The notes below the pieces were generated by a model. It made no database searches. It saw only the letters and a list, made by a program, of their open reading frames with translations, and was not told where the DNA came from. Source: Spirabiliibacterium mucosae (GTDB lineage Bacteria > Pseudomonadota > Gammaproteobacteria > Enterobacterales > Pasteurellaceae). From it: a stretch of 64,000 bases of DNA. A program made the translations under genes and the position numbers. Location of the stretch: assembly GCF_014884965.1 (NCBI RefSeq), contig NZ_JABTBO010000005.1, positions 46,030 to 110,029 of the forward strand, read 5' to 3'. Of this stretch, positions 1 through 18,241 are shown piece after piece; position 1 is the first letter of the stretch; every line of letters starts with the position of its first letter.

Positions 1-1768
1 ATATATAGTCCGAATTGCTAACAGCAGTTTTGCTCTCGGTGGTTACGATATGCCGCTCCTTATCTTCAGAGCCGATAACCCAGCTACCACCGAGCGACCA
101 GGCGTCTGGGTCGGAGAACGTTGAGTCCATAACAACGTTTGTTGGGTTCATCACGTGCAAGTGGCGAACTGATATGCTTTCGGCCGCGATATGGTTAGCC
201 CCAACTGCGTTAGCTGCAATCTTACCCGCAGTAACCGCGTTGGCTGCAATCTGTTCAGCTCCAACTTCACCAGCTTTTATGTGTTTAGCTTGAATCACGT
301 TAGCGCCGATATGGTTAGCGCCAACAGCGTTAGCTGATATATGCCCAGCCGAAACACTATTAGCTGCGATTTTATCGGAAGTAACCGCATTAGCTGAGAT
401 CTGATTAGCCCCAACTGCGTTAGCTGCAATCTTACCCGCAGTAACCGCGTTGGCTGCAATCTGGTTCGCGCCGATAGCGTTAGCCGCAATTTGGCTAGCG
501 TTAACCTGCCCCGTCAGCTTTGATGTCGGAACCGGAGGCATTTGCCCGATACCGATTGTATTTTTAATGTCGCTAAATGAGATCGACGGTAGTTTGGTTT
601 TAGGTATGACAGGTATTTGAGTCTCAGCCAACGCCCCACCAATATCAGAAAAATGTAACGCTGGGATTGACGATTTAGACAACGTACCAGTCAATTTAGT
701 GGTAGGTATTGAAGGTATGTTCGATGAACTCAGAATACCTTTGATTTTTGCCGCTGGAATATCACCAAGATTACCCGACGGTATGTTAGTCGGGAGCTTA
801 TCGACACCGATTTTACCCGCAAGCTCATTCAGGGCAGGTATATTCGTCGCTGCCAACTTCCCAGCGATTAGCGCGGCGTCGATGGAGCTGTTATATTTTT
901 TGCCATCCCATCGGTATAACACCCCGTCTACAACGATAGACTCGCCCTCGTTATTTTTCGGGACGCTGCTTTTAATCCGCACCGCGTTAATCTGGTCAGC
1001 AATCTCCGTCATTGACGGTGTGCTTTCAGCAATAGTGAGGTATTTGCCCTTCGCTTCGTTCCAGAACAACAATCGGCCAGTTCGCTCGTCGTAAATCGTA
1101 CTCGACTCGCCTTTTGACGTAGGAACTCCATCGACCGCAGCAACCCAGTGCATACCAGCAGACTCGACTTCCTCTTTCATAGTGCGGCGGGTCTTAACGA
1201 ACGAACCCTCAGTAGACTGAATTGGGCCGACTTGTCCTAACTTATTGACGTGGCGAATCCAGTAATAGTACCCGCTGTTGTATTCCAGCTTGTCTGAGTA
1301 CACATTACCGACACTAACAGCGAACAAGTTGCGTTCGTTAAATTGTGGGCGGTCAACAGGCTCTTTGCGTGCGTTTAGGTTGGTACGCTGGCGAAAAATC
1401 TCAGTGTATGAGTGCCCCTTGTATGTGGGGTCTTCCCAGTGCAGTAATGCTGACGTCCAGCCGACAGTTACTTCAAATCCGGCTGGGATTGTAGGGCGTT
1501 CGATTTCCTCTTCGTCGCCGCGCCCTCCCCCCGTCTTACCTACATTCGCCAGAGCACGTGCGATCGCCGCGCGGTCGCCGTTAAACTTAAAGCCTTTACC
1601 GAGCAGCTCGCCGACAGTCACTGCCCGGTCAAGCTCAGCATTACCTGTACGACCGCCTTGGAACGTCTGTAATGCAGTGCGTAATGACTCTAAAAACGAC
1701 CGCATTTGGGGGTCTTTAATCGTGGCCGGCACATTGCCGATAGCTGGTTGAGAACGCTTAATCGCCAT
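1..1768 (-). CDS. Tail fibre / tail tip protein (partial, C-terminus beyond the left edge)
   Basis: The frame is open from an ATG at 1768 to the window edge, 589 codons, so the C-terminus is missing. The N-terminal half has fibronectin-like stretches (GFEVTVGWTSALLHWEDP near residue 100) typical of J-like or central-fibre phage tail proteins. The distal part is a run of short repeats of the type ANAVTAGKIAANAVGANQI, common in trimeric fibre shafts. The start overlaps the stop of the upstream gene (ATG inside TTAAT on the minus strand), consistent with coupling in the late operon. Function in host binding is inferred from family resemblance and from its place at the distal end of the morphogenesis operon. 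Confidence 0.72.
   Translation of the reverse strand, partial: MAIKRSQPAIGNVPATIKDPQMRSFLESLRTALQTFQGGRTGNAELDRAVTVGELLGKGFKFNGDRAAIARALANVGKTGGGRGDEEEIERPTIPAGFEVTVGWTSALLHWEDPTYKGHSYTEIFRQRTNLNARKEPVDRPQFNERNLFAVSVGNVYSDKLEYNSGYYYWIRHVNKLGQVGPIQSTEGSFVKTRRTMKEEVESAGMHWVAAVDGVPTSKGESSTIYDERTGRLLFWNEAKGKYLTIAESTPSMTEIADQINAVRIKSSVPKNNEGESIVVDGVLYRWDGKKYNSSIDAALIAGKLAATNIPALNELAGKIGVDKLPTNIPSGNLGDIPAAKIKGILSSSNIPSIPTTKLTGTLSKSSIPALHFSDIGGALAETQIPVIPKTKLPSISFSDIKNTIGIGQMPPVPTSKLTGQVNASQIAANAIGANQIAANAVTAGKIAANAVGANQISANAVTSDKIAANSVSAGHISANAVGANHIGANVIQAKHIKAGEVGAEQIAANAVTAGKIAANAVGANHIAAESISVRHLHVMNPTNVVMDSTFSDPDAWSLGGSWVIGSEDKERHIVTTESKTAVSNSDYI
195..463. repeat. 59-bp perfect direct repeat inside the tail fibre gene
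   Basis: Positions 195-253 and 405-463 carry the same 59 bases, 210 bp apart, inside the repetitive fibre shaft. Neighbouring units are degenerate copies of the same motif. Such repeats allow length change of the shaft by recombination without breaking the frame (210 is a multiple of three). Confidence 0.85.
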
Positions 1769-3432
1769 TAAACTGCTCCGAACTCACTGAGGTTGTTTGC
1801 GATCTGAATGTCATGTACAGTTTTGTCACTTTCAATCAATAAGCTGTACTCTGTGGATAGGAATCCGCCTTTCAAGCGAAACGGCTTAGAGCAATGAGCA
1901 GTGTACGTTTCTACGCGCTCATTGGCGCATCCATTGCGTGACTTGAGTTTAAACGTGACAGGGTAATCAGATGCGTAGACACGCCCCCACGACATGTTGA
2001 CAGGTCTCATCATGTCGTAGCGTCCGCTTTCCCACTTGTAGCTGAATTTACCGTCGCCCTTATTGAACGCTTTAAGACGTCCATCGCCCTCGTGATAATA
2101 GAGCGTATCGGTAGCGAGGTCGGTGTACATCACTTTCGGGAGAAAATTCACTTCGCGCAACGACTGCTGCTTAGCGTTAGGGACGTAGATGTAGCACTTA
2201 GTTGCGTCCTTACAGGTAAACAGGTACATGCCCTCGTAGTACGCCGCGTTGACAGACGCGGGTTTCAAAGAGGCCCACGTGCGCTCGTCGAACACATCAG
2301 AACTCACTAACTCAGAACGATAACCACGGATAATGCACAGACCATCTGGCGAGGCGTACATCACGCCGTCCTCTAACGCCACAATACTCTGCGCCGAAAC
2401 GCATGCTTGCGGGTCCGGTAACTTAATTGCCTGCAAGTTACCCGGTCCGCCGCCTGTAACGACATACGGGTGGCCTTTGGTCAACACGACGAGGTCAGTA
2501 CCAACGCTAGCCAAGCCAACGATGTCGTACTCGACAACAATCTGAAACGACGGCGGCCATGCGTGCGGTACGTTAGGAACAGAGAAACACAGAGTCCGGC
2601 CTGTAAAACAAGCCAGATAACTGTTCGCCACAGACACTACACCTTTGGCTGGCCCAGATGGCCATAACGAACGGTTGTCATCGGGCGGCCCAAACCAGTC
2701 GGTTGTGCTCATCTCTTCAAGCACATCCTCGCTACGACGCGTATCTGTGTACCGGTCCGTAGTGTATGGAACATCTGCCACATACTGCCACACACCCGAC
2801 CCGTCGGACGCGGTATTAGTGCGGTAAATACGCCAGACTGCACCACGCCCGAAGTTATAGTTGCCGCTGGGCTGCGCGGGGCGATTAATCGTTATCGCAG
2901 TGCGGGTGCTCTTAGTTTGTTTAACCCGCGCCACGCTAGACGCTGGCGATGCAGGCCCTTCACGGCCAAACGCGTCCACCCACGTTACTGCGTACGCAAC
3001 GTCCTCGACATCAACGTCTGTGTCAGACACCGCTCGAGAGTCTCCGCCGCTGATAGACGGCTTAGCCGGCTGTGGGATACCGAGCTTGTAGCTTGTTGAT
3101 GGGTACGGTGCGCGGCTAGTTGCCACACTGTTTCGGGTGTAATGCAGGCCGTCGTTAGCCGTAAACACAACCTCGTGGTTTGGGTCATTAATGATTGGGG
3201 CTTTAACCACCGACGCTAAATAATCGAACTCGAACCAATGACTGTCAGTGTATCGGAAAACGGTTTTAGTTGACGGACGGACGCTAGACCCAGCGTCTTT
3301 CGGGCAATACCACGCTTTTAACGAGTACGGATCGGGCCTTACATTGACAGATGTTGCTGCGACGCCAACAGGCAATCGCAGCGGGTCAAGCCGTGGGGCA
3401 ATACCACCCCAGTTATTGAACGTTAGTTTCAT
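1768..3432 (-). CDS. Podovirus tail protein, probable beta-propeller
   Basis: A protein of about 554 residues with an N-terminal signature (FNNWGGIAPRLDPLRLPVG) seen in a widespread family of uncharacterised phage tail proteins. The body is rich in alternating beta strands and aromatic turns, as in a propeller or beta-barrel. I chose the ATG at 3432 over a TTG at 3456 because it gives the conserved N-terminus and has a GGCGAG-like ribosome site. It lies between a small membrane protein and the tail fibre in the leftward late operon, so a role as a tail structural or fibre-attachment protein is inferred. The exact function is unknown. Confidence 0.65.
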   Translation of the reverse strand: MKLTFNNWGGIAPRLDPLRLPVGVAATSVNVRPDPYSLKAWYCPKDAGSSVRPSTKTVFRYTDSHWFEFDYLASVVKAPIINDPNHEVVFTANDGLHYTRNSVATSRAPYPSTSYKLGIPQPAKPSISGGDSRAVSDTDVDVEDVAYAVTWVDAFGREGPASPASSVARVKQTKSTRTAITINRPAQPSGNYNFGRGAVWRIYRTNTASDGSGVWQYVADVPYTTDRYTDTRRSEDVLEEMSTTDWFGPPDDNRSLWPSGPAKGVVSVANSYLACFTGRTLCFSVPNVPHAWPPSFQIVVEYDIVGLASVGTDLVVLTKGHPYVVTGGGPGNLQAIKLPDPQACVSAQSIVALEDGVMYASPDGLCIIRGYRSELVSSDVFDERTWASLKPASVNAAYYEGMYLFTCKDATKCYIYVPNAKQQSLREVNFLPKVMYTDLATDTLYYHEGDGRLKAFNKGDGKFSYKWESGRYDMMRPVNMSWGRVYASDYPVTFKLKSRNGCANERVETYTAHCSKPFRLKGGFLSTEYSLLIESDKTVHDIQIANNLSEFGAV

Positions 3433-3709
3433 TAGAGCTCGCCTTTTTACCCTCAAGGGTTGCTATACGCTCAGAAATGCGGTCAACTTTTGATTTAACG
3501 CTCTCGATACGGCGGTCTAACTCAACGGTTTTAGAGTTAAGGGTTTCGATGCGCACAGTGGATTGCAGAACTAGGTCGTAAACACGGTCCAGTTTTGCGA
3601 CGGTTGTTTGGAAGTAGTAGATGAAAACTACCTGTAAAATCGACAATATAACCGCAGCCGGTTTTACAATCATCCCCATCGACTCCTTCTCATTCTCAGT
3701 AACATTCAT
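3413..3709 (-). CDS. Small membrane protein with C-terminal coiled coil (holin or spanin candidate)
   Basis: Ninety-eight residues. A single hydrophobic segment at about residues 14-35 is followed by a heptad-like charged region to residue 90. No lysis enzyme is visible nearby, so a lysis role is only a possibility. One transmembrane helix plus a coiled coil would also fit an i-spanin or a tail-associated membrane protein. It overlaps the next gene by about 20 bp and follows a candidate promoter at 3751-3759. Confidence 0.5.
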   Translation of the reverse strand: MNVTENEKESMGMIVKPAAVILSILQVVFIYYFQTTVAKLDRVYDLVLQSTVRIETLNSKTVELDRRIESVKSKVDRISERIATLEGKKASSNETNVQ

Positions 3710-3750
3710 GCTGTTTAACCTCTAGTTTGTGGGGCTAGGGGCTGGCCTAT

Positions 3751-3804
3751 ATTATAACCTAAACCAACTCCAATTATAACCAAATTTTTAATCTTTTGGT
3801 TATG
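3751..3804. promoter_or_regulatory. Cluster of TTATAACC / GGTTATGA operator-promoter elements
   Basis: ATTATAACC occurs at 3751-3759 and 3773-3781, 22 bp apart, and GGTTATGA at 3797-3804 forms an inverted partner of the second copy. Read on the minus strand, GGTTATAAT contains a perfect -10 TATAAT ahead of the leftward gene starting at 3709. The same element precedes other transcription units of this prophage, so it is a likely shared promoter/operator. No good -35 is visible. Confidence 0.5.
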
Positions 3805-3805
3805 A

Positions 3806-12276
<8,471 letters not shown>

Positions 12277-12277
<1 letters not shown>

Positions 12278-14256
12278 TATTTAGCCCCCTTCAACTCACG
12301 AATGATGTATGTATCAAGGTCTTTCGATATGTCAGCATTGGCGTTCATCGTCAACCTAGAAACTGCGCGTGCCAGAACCGCTGGTGGAACACCTTGTTCC
12401 ATCGCTGAGTTAATCGCGTCATTAACTTTAAGCACTTCGCCGTCATCAAGGTAGCTGGAGCCGTTATGTCGTTGCGCGAAATAGATCGCCGCGGGGACAC
12501 TCGCAATGTCAGAGTTATTCGCATAAATCTTAGCGGCCTTATCAAGCTGGCTTTGGAATGTGTAGTCGGTACGGTCGGCTTTCCCGAGTGCATTATCTTT
12601 ACCGTACATTTCCTGCATATAGCCAGTAGCTTGTGTAGCGAACTCTTCGATACGGTCATCAAAGCGGGTATTATCTTTACCGCCCCGTTTATTACGCTTG
12701 GCTAGGTTATCGCGGAAGCTGCTAAGCTCAGACTCAGTAGCTGGCGCCCCCTCTTTTGAAGCAGCAAGCAATTGTTGCTCTACGCCTTTAAGCTGCCCTT
12801 TAAAGCTGGCGTCGGAAACCTTAGCCTGTTTGTCGTCGTACTCTAACAGCTCGTTTAAGTTGTTATATTTGAGGTCAGGATTACGAACAGCCGCTTGGTA
12901 CGCTGCCGTATATAGCTTGTACTCTTCGTCAGTTTCAGCATTTCGGGCCGCTTCGGCCAACGCTTCTGCGCGTTTAGCATTATCCGCCCGTACTTGCACT
13001 TGCTCAGCGCGTTGTTGTTTCGCCAGTCGCTCGCGCGATGTCGCCTGTTCAGCGTTAGAGTTGAATTTATCAATGTATTGCTGCTCAATGTCAGCATCCG
13101 ACGTCGAGCGTTCTTTCGCGATTGCAGCGAGGTCACTCTTAGCCTTGCGCTCCGAGTCTTGGTCGCCGTAATCGCCTTGCGGAATTACCGCATCATCCAT
13201 GTTGCGCCATTCGGTCTGCAACCCCTGTGCGGAAGCTAGCCGAGCTTTTGCGTCGCGCTCGCGTTTCTTCAATCCGCGATCAGCGATAGCCTTATCTGTC
13301 GCTATGTCTTCACCGTACGCTGCATATGGGGCAGCTTTAACAGTATCCCTCTCGACCGCCGCGCCTGGGGCAGCTTTCAAAGCCGCTGTATCAGCCAAGC
13401 CGCCAGCGAGAGACGCTAGGCTGCCGAGCGCATTCGGTTTAGCATCGGCTTTGTTTTTTTCGGGTGCTTTTCCGCCAAATAATGGGGACGTTTTCACAAT
13501 GTCATGGAACTCCTCGGGGCTGTGGTGGTCCACTTCCTTCATGTACACTTTGCCGTCTGCGTCTTTACCAGCGTAGATAGTGGCAACCTGCCCTGTCTTG
13601 TTATTGTGCCCAAGGAATAACGTACCGCCTTCAGGTAGGCCCATGCTTTTTGCCACCTCGTTGGCGTTAATCCCTTTTTCTTTCGCTAAGACATTCGCTA
13701 CCGCCGTACCATGTTTAGATACGGAATACTGGCTACCTGTGGCTTCGTTAAACTCATCTTCAGTGATTGATGATGGCGCGCCATCCGCAGCAGTCGTATT
13801 AAGCTGAGGGAACGCATCAGTAGCAGCCTTGCCGGCGCCATACAGCATATTGAACACATCTGACCTGCGTTTCCTCGCCTGTTCTTCTTTCAACTCCGCG
13901 CGACGGACTTTATCCTGCTCAAACGCCAGGCGCTTCGCACTCAAGCTATGGTTAGCCCACGCCACGCCGAGCAGCCCACGAGAAATACCCTCACTGGCCT
14001 TGTTATGCCGGCTAGTCTCCGCCAACGAGCGGTTATGGTAGTCCATTGTATCTTTGTGCTTAGTAACCTCGAGGTCGAACCGACGGTTGCTATCCATAAC
14101 CTCATGCGCCCACTTCCGCTCGTTAAAGCCACGCTGGTACGCCTCAGCCTCGCGTTTATCACGGCGGTCCATCACACCGTCGTAGATGCTCATGAGCTCT
14201 TTCGCGCCCTGAATACCTTGCAAAAATCCGTTGTATAAGGCTACTCTGTTAGCCAT
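12277..14256 (-). CDS. Internal virion (ejection) protein, 659 aa
   Basis: A largely helical, charged protein of 659 residues with several coiled-coil stretches (about 25-140, 310-420 and 430-560), no signal peptide and no recognisable enzyme motif. The stop overlaps the start of the giant polyvalent protein (ATG at 12277), and two further small helical proteins precede it. This order (small ejection-like proteins, a mid-size helical protein, a giant protein) is typical of podovirus genes for the internal core. Assignment rests on context and composition. Confidence 0.55.
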
Positions 14257-14323
14257 AGACTCTCCTTAAAGAAAAGGTGCGGGCACACACCCGCACCCAT
14301 AGAACGTGGGTAAAACCGCAGGG

Positions 14324-14839
14324 CTACAAAAAGCCAGCGAGCAAACGAACACCGAGACCGGCGATACTACCTAATGCGCCGTACTTAGCTTGTTTATTAG
14401 CGTGGTATTGGGCGTCTTTCTGCATACGACGCTGCGCTTCGTTTTGCGCGATACCGCCGAGCGTAGCTGCTGAGCCTTTTTTCATTGCGTTGGTCTGCGC
14501 AACAAGACGGTTCAGCGCACCAGTGTTAGCTTCATATTGGTCAACACGGGCAGTGTTCATGTTGGCGGTGTTGCTCGCTGCCGCATTAACGCTGTTTAGC
14601 GAGTTCATCGCCAGACGCTGTGATGGCGTTAGGTATGTCTGAGCGCGAGACATTTGACGTTGATTGACTGACCCGTCGATGCCTAACGCTGTGCGTTGCA
14701 TTTGTCGTTTAGCCGCATCAACCAACCGTGTAGAGTTGGTATCTTGTGCCTCATACCCCATCAGCTGCTGTAGGTAAGGTTTTATCACGGCCCAGTCCGC
14801 CTTGTAATTCTGTGCAAGAGTGTCGTCTAATCCGGACAT
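14324..14839 (-). CDS. Internal virion / ejection-like protein, 171 aa
   Basis: Small Ala-, Gln- and Asn-rich helical protein with a glycine-rich hydrophobic C-terminus (GALGSIAGLGVRLLAGFL). Such C-terminal amphipathic or membrane segments are common in proteins ejected by podoviruses. The start codon overlaps the stop of the preceding gene at 14839. Function is inferred from position between structural and internal core genes. Confidence 0.5.
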   Translation of the reverse strand: MSGLDDTLAQNYKADWAVIKPYLQQLMGYEAQDTNSTRLVDAAKRQMQRTALGIDGSVNQRQMSRAQTYLTPSQRLAMNSLNSVNAAASNTANMNTARVDQYEANTGALNRLVAQTNAMKKGSAATLGGIAQNEAQRRMQKDAQYHANKQAKYGALGSIAGLGVRLLAGFL

Positions 14840-15531
14840 TATTTACCACCCCCTCGGAGCTTATATAATTCATTGAACGCATTGGATACGTCTCCTGGGC
14901 GAGACCCAGTGGGGAGGCCCCACAAACCGCCGGTACCCAATTTTTGTTTCTCCAGTTCCTTCTTGCGTTGATATTGGTCGAGCCCGATACCGCCAGCGGC
15001 CGTTACAAGCGACATAGTCGCACCGTACTTCATCGCTTTATGCGCAGCTTCATTAGTCGCCTTCTGGATAGCTTCTTCACTCTGGAGACTAGCCTGGCTT
15101 AAAAGCCCACCGGCCGCATCGCTCGCCTGCCCATTAAGTGAGCTCAGTGCTGAGTCCGTACGCTCAGTGCGGTTTTTATCTGCAAGCCCATACGCTTTGA
15201 TGATCGCTGTGTTTCGTGCGTTAGCGAGCGCAGAAGCTGAGGTTGACGCCTGGAACGGATTAGCGTTACCGATGTACTGATTGCCCATCGCTTTCATCGA
15301 GTCAGCGTTCGCACGGCCTGCAAGTTGTGCTGACAGGTCACGTCGCGACTCAGAAACGTAGCGTGGAAGATATTGTTTATTGAACCCTGCTGCCAACTGG
15401 TAGCGCGCGCTTTCAATAGCCTGAGAGGCTTTCTCGCTTTCAGGTTTTTTGTATGCCTGACCGCCGCCACCACCGCCGCCCATGCCAAACAAGCGGCCGA
15501 CAGACTTCCCGATTTTGCTAAAAAAACTCAC
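14839..15531 (-). CDS. Internal virion / ejection-like protein, 230 aa
   Basis: Begins MSFFSKIGKSVGRLFG followed by a run of eight glycines, then an Ala/Ser/Gln-rich helical body and a short hydrophobic glycine segment near residue 175. An amphipathic N-terminus followed by glycine is typical of membrane-active ejection proteins. It overlaps the 171-residue gene by one base. No enzyme motif is seen. Confidence 0.5.
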   Translation of the reverse strand: MSFFSKIGKSVGRLFGMGGGGGGGQAYKKPESEKASQAIESARYQLAAGFNKQYLPRYVSESRRDLSAQLAGRANADSMKAMGNQYIGNANPFQASTSASALANARNTAIIKAYGLADKNRTERTDSALSSLNGQASDAAGGLLSQASLQSEEAIQKATNEAAHKAMKYGATMSLVTAAGGIGLDQYQRKKELEKQKLGTGGLWGLPTGSRPGDVSNAFNELYKLRGGGK

Positions 15532-15539
15532 TCAACCCC

Positions 15540-16178
15540 CTACCAAGAAAACGCGCATACGCGATCTGAAGGCATATCATTCACCTGTCCTTTACGTAGC
15601 AGCTCAACGATTAGCTGGTCGTAGTTAGCCAGGTGGTGTCCTGCAAGTTTAAAGTCGGTCCAAGGCCTGTTTGGCATAATGTAAAGCTCATACAGTACGA
15701 GCTCGCGCACTACACGAATAAACAGGTTACTGTCACGCGGAACAGGACAACTGGTCGCTTCGAGCGTAGGCGCAAAGGTATACGATACGCTCGCTTCGAC
15801 AGCGCTGTCTGCGTCGCGCGGACCGATATTGAAGAACTGCAAGACAGATTCCCGTCCGTCGTCGGAGTATTTCTCTATGAGACAACAGCACGGATGGGTG
15901 GCTGAGACTATGCGACGTCGGTCGATAAACGGGACTGTCTTGCCGTTAATTTTTGCAGATAATGCCTCGATGACTTCGCGGTCGTCATCAAGGTCAAAAT
16001 GAAAAGTGTCGTGGTCATCAAGCTCCGCCGTCAGAGAGCCCGCCAATGTTTTTGTTTCCGCGGCGACACGCGACACGCACATTGGAATGACTTGAATCAC
16101 GACGTGTTCTGGGATACCCCCAGTAAACAGAGCTAACTGGTCGGCCAGCTCTGTGTAGTCGAGGTCAGCCACTGCCAT
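15540..16178 (-). CDS. Head-tail adaptor / tail completion protein (putative)
   Basis: A 212-residue protein of mixed alpha/beta composition. The C-terminal half (VRELVLYELYIMPNRPW) resembles phage gateway proteins that dock under the portal ring. It lies directly after another adaptor-size protein, sharing the ATG/stop base at 16178, and before the ejection proteins. The position relative to capsid genes supports a neck role; the exact family is not certain. Confidence 0.5.
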   Translation of the reverse strand: MAVADLDYTELADQLALFTGGIPEHVVIQVIPMCVSRVAAETKTLAGSLTAELDDHDTFHFDLDDDREVIEALSAKINGKTVPFIDRRRIVSATHPCCCLIEKYSDDGRESVLQFFNIGPRDADSAVEASVSYTFAPTLEATSCPVPRDSNLFIRVVRELVLYELYIMPNRPWTDFKLAGHHLANYDQLIVELLRKGQVNDMPSDRVCAFSW

Positions 16179-16804
16179 TACATATTCCCTTTGGTATCAA
16201 TCGCTTCGGTTTTCACGCCAATCTTGTCGTAGAACGAGCGACGGAAGTAGTCAGAGCGCCCCAAGTCGTTGGTATACTCGGCGTGTTTCAAGTACGCTCG
16301 GTACAACAAGTAGTCGACAATAGCCGGCGCAAACCAATCTTCCACCTCAATTTTTTCAGTTTTCGAGGTCGCTTTTTTAGGCGATTTCGCAACGACAATG
16401 TCGAGTTGGTGATCACCGCCGCTCACTGACGGGTATACCCAGAACACTTTCGGCGTACGCTCGTCGTATGCGTAGTAACGCGGCTCTGTGCCAGTGGTTT
16501 TATGCCAATCAAGATGCTGTTCGTCGAGGATCTTGCGGTCAATCGGGCGGATTGCGTGCCCTGAACTGGTGTTACGCACAACCTCGATAAGCTTGTTAGC
16601 GTCATCAGGTAGGTCTTGTTTAGAGCCCGCTTTGATGGTAACTGTACGGTAGTCTGCCCCTGCATCTGTGCGAGCAGCAGACAAGGCCAACATACACTCG
16701 TTAAACCAAGAAAGCCACTCGCTTTCAGGCCATTGAATAAAATCAACATCCTGGGCGGTGACTTTAGCTCGGTCGATTACCTCTGATATTAAAATCTGAG
16801 CCAT
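16178..16804 (-). CDS. Phage adaptor protein (DUF6682-like)
   Basis: A 208-residue protein. The N-terminal pattern (isevidrAkvtaqD...W...EwLsWfNecmlaL) and the helical C-terminus with a YLLYRAYLKHAEYT segment match the podovirus adaptor family found immediately downstream of major capsid genes. It follows the capsid gene by 57 bp and overlaps the next gene by one base. The likely role is joining portal and tail. Confidence 0.6.
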   Translation of the reverse strand: MAQILISEVIDRAKVTAQDVDFIQWPESEWLSWFNECMLALSAARTDAGADYRTVTIKAGSKQDLPDDANKLIEVVRNTSSGHAIRPIDRKILDEQHLDWHKTTGTEPRYYAYDERTPKVFWVYPSVSGGDHQLDIVVAKSPKKATSKTEKIEVEDWFAPAIVDYLLYRAYLKHAEYTNDLGRSDYFRRSFYDKIGVKTEAIDTKGNM

Positions 16805-16861
16805 TTAATCCCCTCTCGGTTGAAGGGGCACGGTTAAGCGCCCCTAGCCCCACATCGTTGC

Positions 16862-18037
16862 TTAGATGGCGGTATCGACCGCGATTACGCCAAAGTCTTG
16901 TGGTTTACCAGAGACTTTATCCTGCCAAACTGGTTTCTTCATACCGAAGATACGGCCGTAAGAGATACCGTTTTGGTTTCCGTAGTCGAAGGTTTCTTCT
17001 TCCCAAGAACCGCCACCGACGTCTGCGAAAGCAAGTGCTTGAGCGCCGCAGAACAGCGCGCGCTGGCCTTCAACGTTACCGTCAGTGCCCCATTTGCGGC
17101 CCTCCTCGGTCTTATTCGCTCCGGACGGTTTGGTACCAGCAGTCGCAGTGCGGGTGTTGAACACATGGTGGTATTGGTGGATGTATACGCCATCAACCAA
17201 CAGAGTATCGCTGCCCGCAAACAGCTCATTACCACTACCACGAACGCCTGCGTGACGTGCGTTCGCCATGAAGTCGTCGTCAAGTTTCAACTGCGCCATA
17301 CCAGCTGGAGTTACAAACATGTGGTACTTGTCGTTATTCGCACCAACGCCGCGGATATAGTTATCGCGTGCGTAAGCCTTCAAGTTGACAATGTGTTTGT
17401 AAGTGAGTTTGTCGCCTGCTGCAACTTTGGTAATATCGCCTGTGTCAAAGTCACCGTTCGCTTTTACGCGCAACCAACGCGCATCGGTCGGAGCAGTAAC
17501 ATCCGTGGCAAACGCCAAGTCTTTTAGCAAGTAGCCAGTAGTACCAGGGGCATGGCCCAGTTTAACGCGCTTAGCACCTGTGTTAGCAACCTCGTACTTA
17601 ATACCAGACAGGGTCAAGAACGCCAGCTGGTCGATGCGGTCAGCCAACCAGTATGCAAGCTGGTCTTTCGCGTTTTTACGGAACGCAATAACAGAACGTT
17701 GGTCTGCCATTTTACCTTTGCTACGGACGGCGTGACGCAATTGGTCGACCTTAACGATTTGGTCGTACGCTTTCATTGCTTCTTCGTTGCCTTCCAAAGT
17801 GTAGTCGTCGGTCACACCATCACCGATTAAGTCAGCAAGTAAGTGGATAACAACTTGGTCTCCAGCAGCAGTTTTGGTTAAGCTGGTTAAGTGCTGAATC
17901 ATCGCGTCAGAGCCTGTGCCCATGAACTTATTGATGAACATTTTAGCTCGGGCTTGTTTCCAAACATCTAAGTCCCAAACTTTTTTCTGGTTGGTAAGTA
18001 ACTTACCAAAGTTAGTTAAGTTATCGCCTGCGGCCAT
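16862..18037 (-). CDS. Major capsid protein (N4-gp56 / DUF4043 family)
   Basis: A 391-residue protein. The N-terminal half carries the DUF4043 hallmarks: a KVWDLDVWKQAR start region, MIQHLTSLTKTAAGDQVVIH, a GDGVTDDYTLEGNEE segment, then LRHAVRSKGKMADQRS and KDQLAYWLADRIDQLAFLTL. These are typical of N4-gp56-like capsid proteins of podoviruses and some myoviruses. It has its own upstream terminator and candidate promoter, separating it from the scaffold gene, which fits the high expression needed for a shell protein. Start ATG at 18037. Confidence 0.88.
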   Translation of the reverse strand: MAAGDNLTNFGKLLTNQKKVWDLDVWKQARAKMFINKFMGTGSDAMIQHLTSLTKTAAGDQVVIHLLADLIGDGVTDDYTLEGNEEAMKAYDQIVKVDQLRHAVRSKGKMADQRSVIAFRKNAKDQLAYWLADRIDQLAFLTLSGIKYEVANTGAKRVKLGHAPGTTGYLLKDLAFATDVTAPTDARWLRVKANGDFDTGDITKVAAGDKLTYKHIVNLKAYARDNYIRGVGANNDKYHMFVTPAGMAQLKLDDDFMANARHAGVRGSGNELFAGSDTLLVDGVYIHQYHHVFNTRTATAGTKPSGANKTEEGRKWGTDGNVEGQRALFCGAQALAFADVGGGSWEEETFDYGNQNGISYGRIFGMKKPVWQDKVSGKPQDFGVIAVDTAI

Positions 18038-18177
18038 AAAACAGATTTCCTCAGAATAGAAAATGAAATTACGAGTTTTCTTTTTCCGTTACGTGGAAAG
18101 TACGAGTGATAAGGTATACGCGCTGCTTAGAAGTGCAGGGGGACTTACGCGTGACGTGCGCTAAACGAATTGGGTTA

Positions 18178-18203
18178 ATTATAACCTACAATGGGTATAA
18201 TGT
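18178..18203 (-). promoter_or_regulatory. Candidate promoter/operator for the capsid gene
   Basis: ATTATAACC at 18178-18186, read leftward as GGTTATAAT, gives a TATAAT -10 about 140 bp upstream of the capsid start. An imperfect inverted partner (GGGTATAATG) ends at 18203. It matches the dyads at 3.77, 24.5, 31.3 and 41.0 kb. Confidence 0.5.
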
Positions 18204-18209
18204 AAATAA

Positions 18210-18232
18210 AAAGCCCCATTTTTAGGGGCTTT
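18210..18232 (-). terminator. Intrinsic terminator between scaffold and capsid genes
   Basis: AAAGCCCC and GGGGCTTT flank a 7-base loop. Read leftward the stem is followed by TTTTATTTA. It lies 9 bp after the scaffold stop and just upstream of a candidate capsid promoter, so it may insulate or attenuate transcription into the capsid gene. Confidence 0.75.
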
Positions 18233-18241
18233 AAGTGATTA

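Noticed and set aside
1..1768. Search for a diversity-generating retroelement linked to the tail fibre
   Set aside because: No reverse transcriptase or template repeat is visible in the window; the repeats in the fibre gene are structural shaft repeats.
3413..3709. Assignment as holin
   Set aside because: One membrane helix plus a long coiled coil does not distinguish holin, spanin or tail-associated protein, and no endolysin lies nearby.
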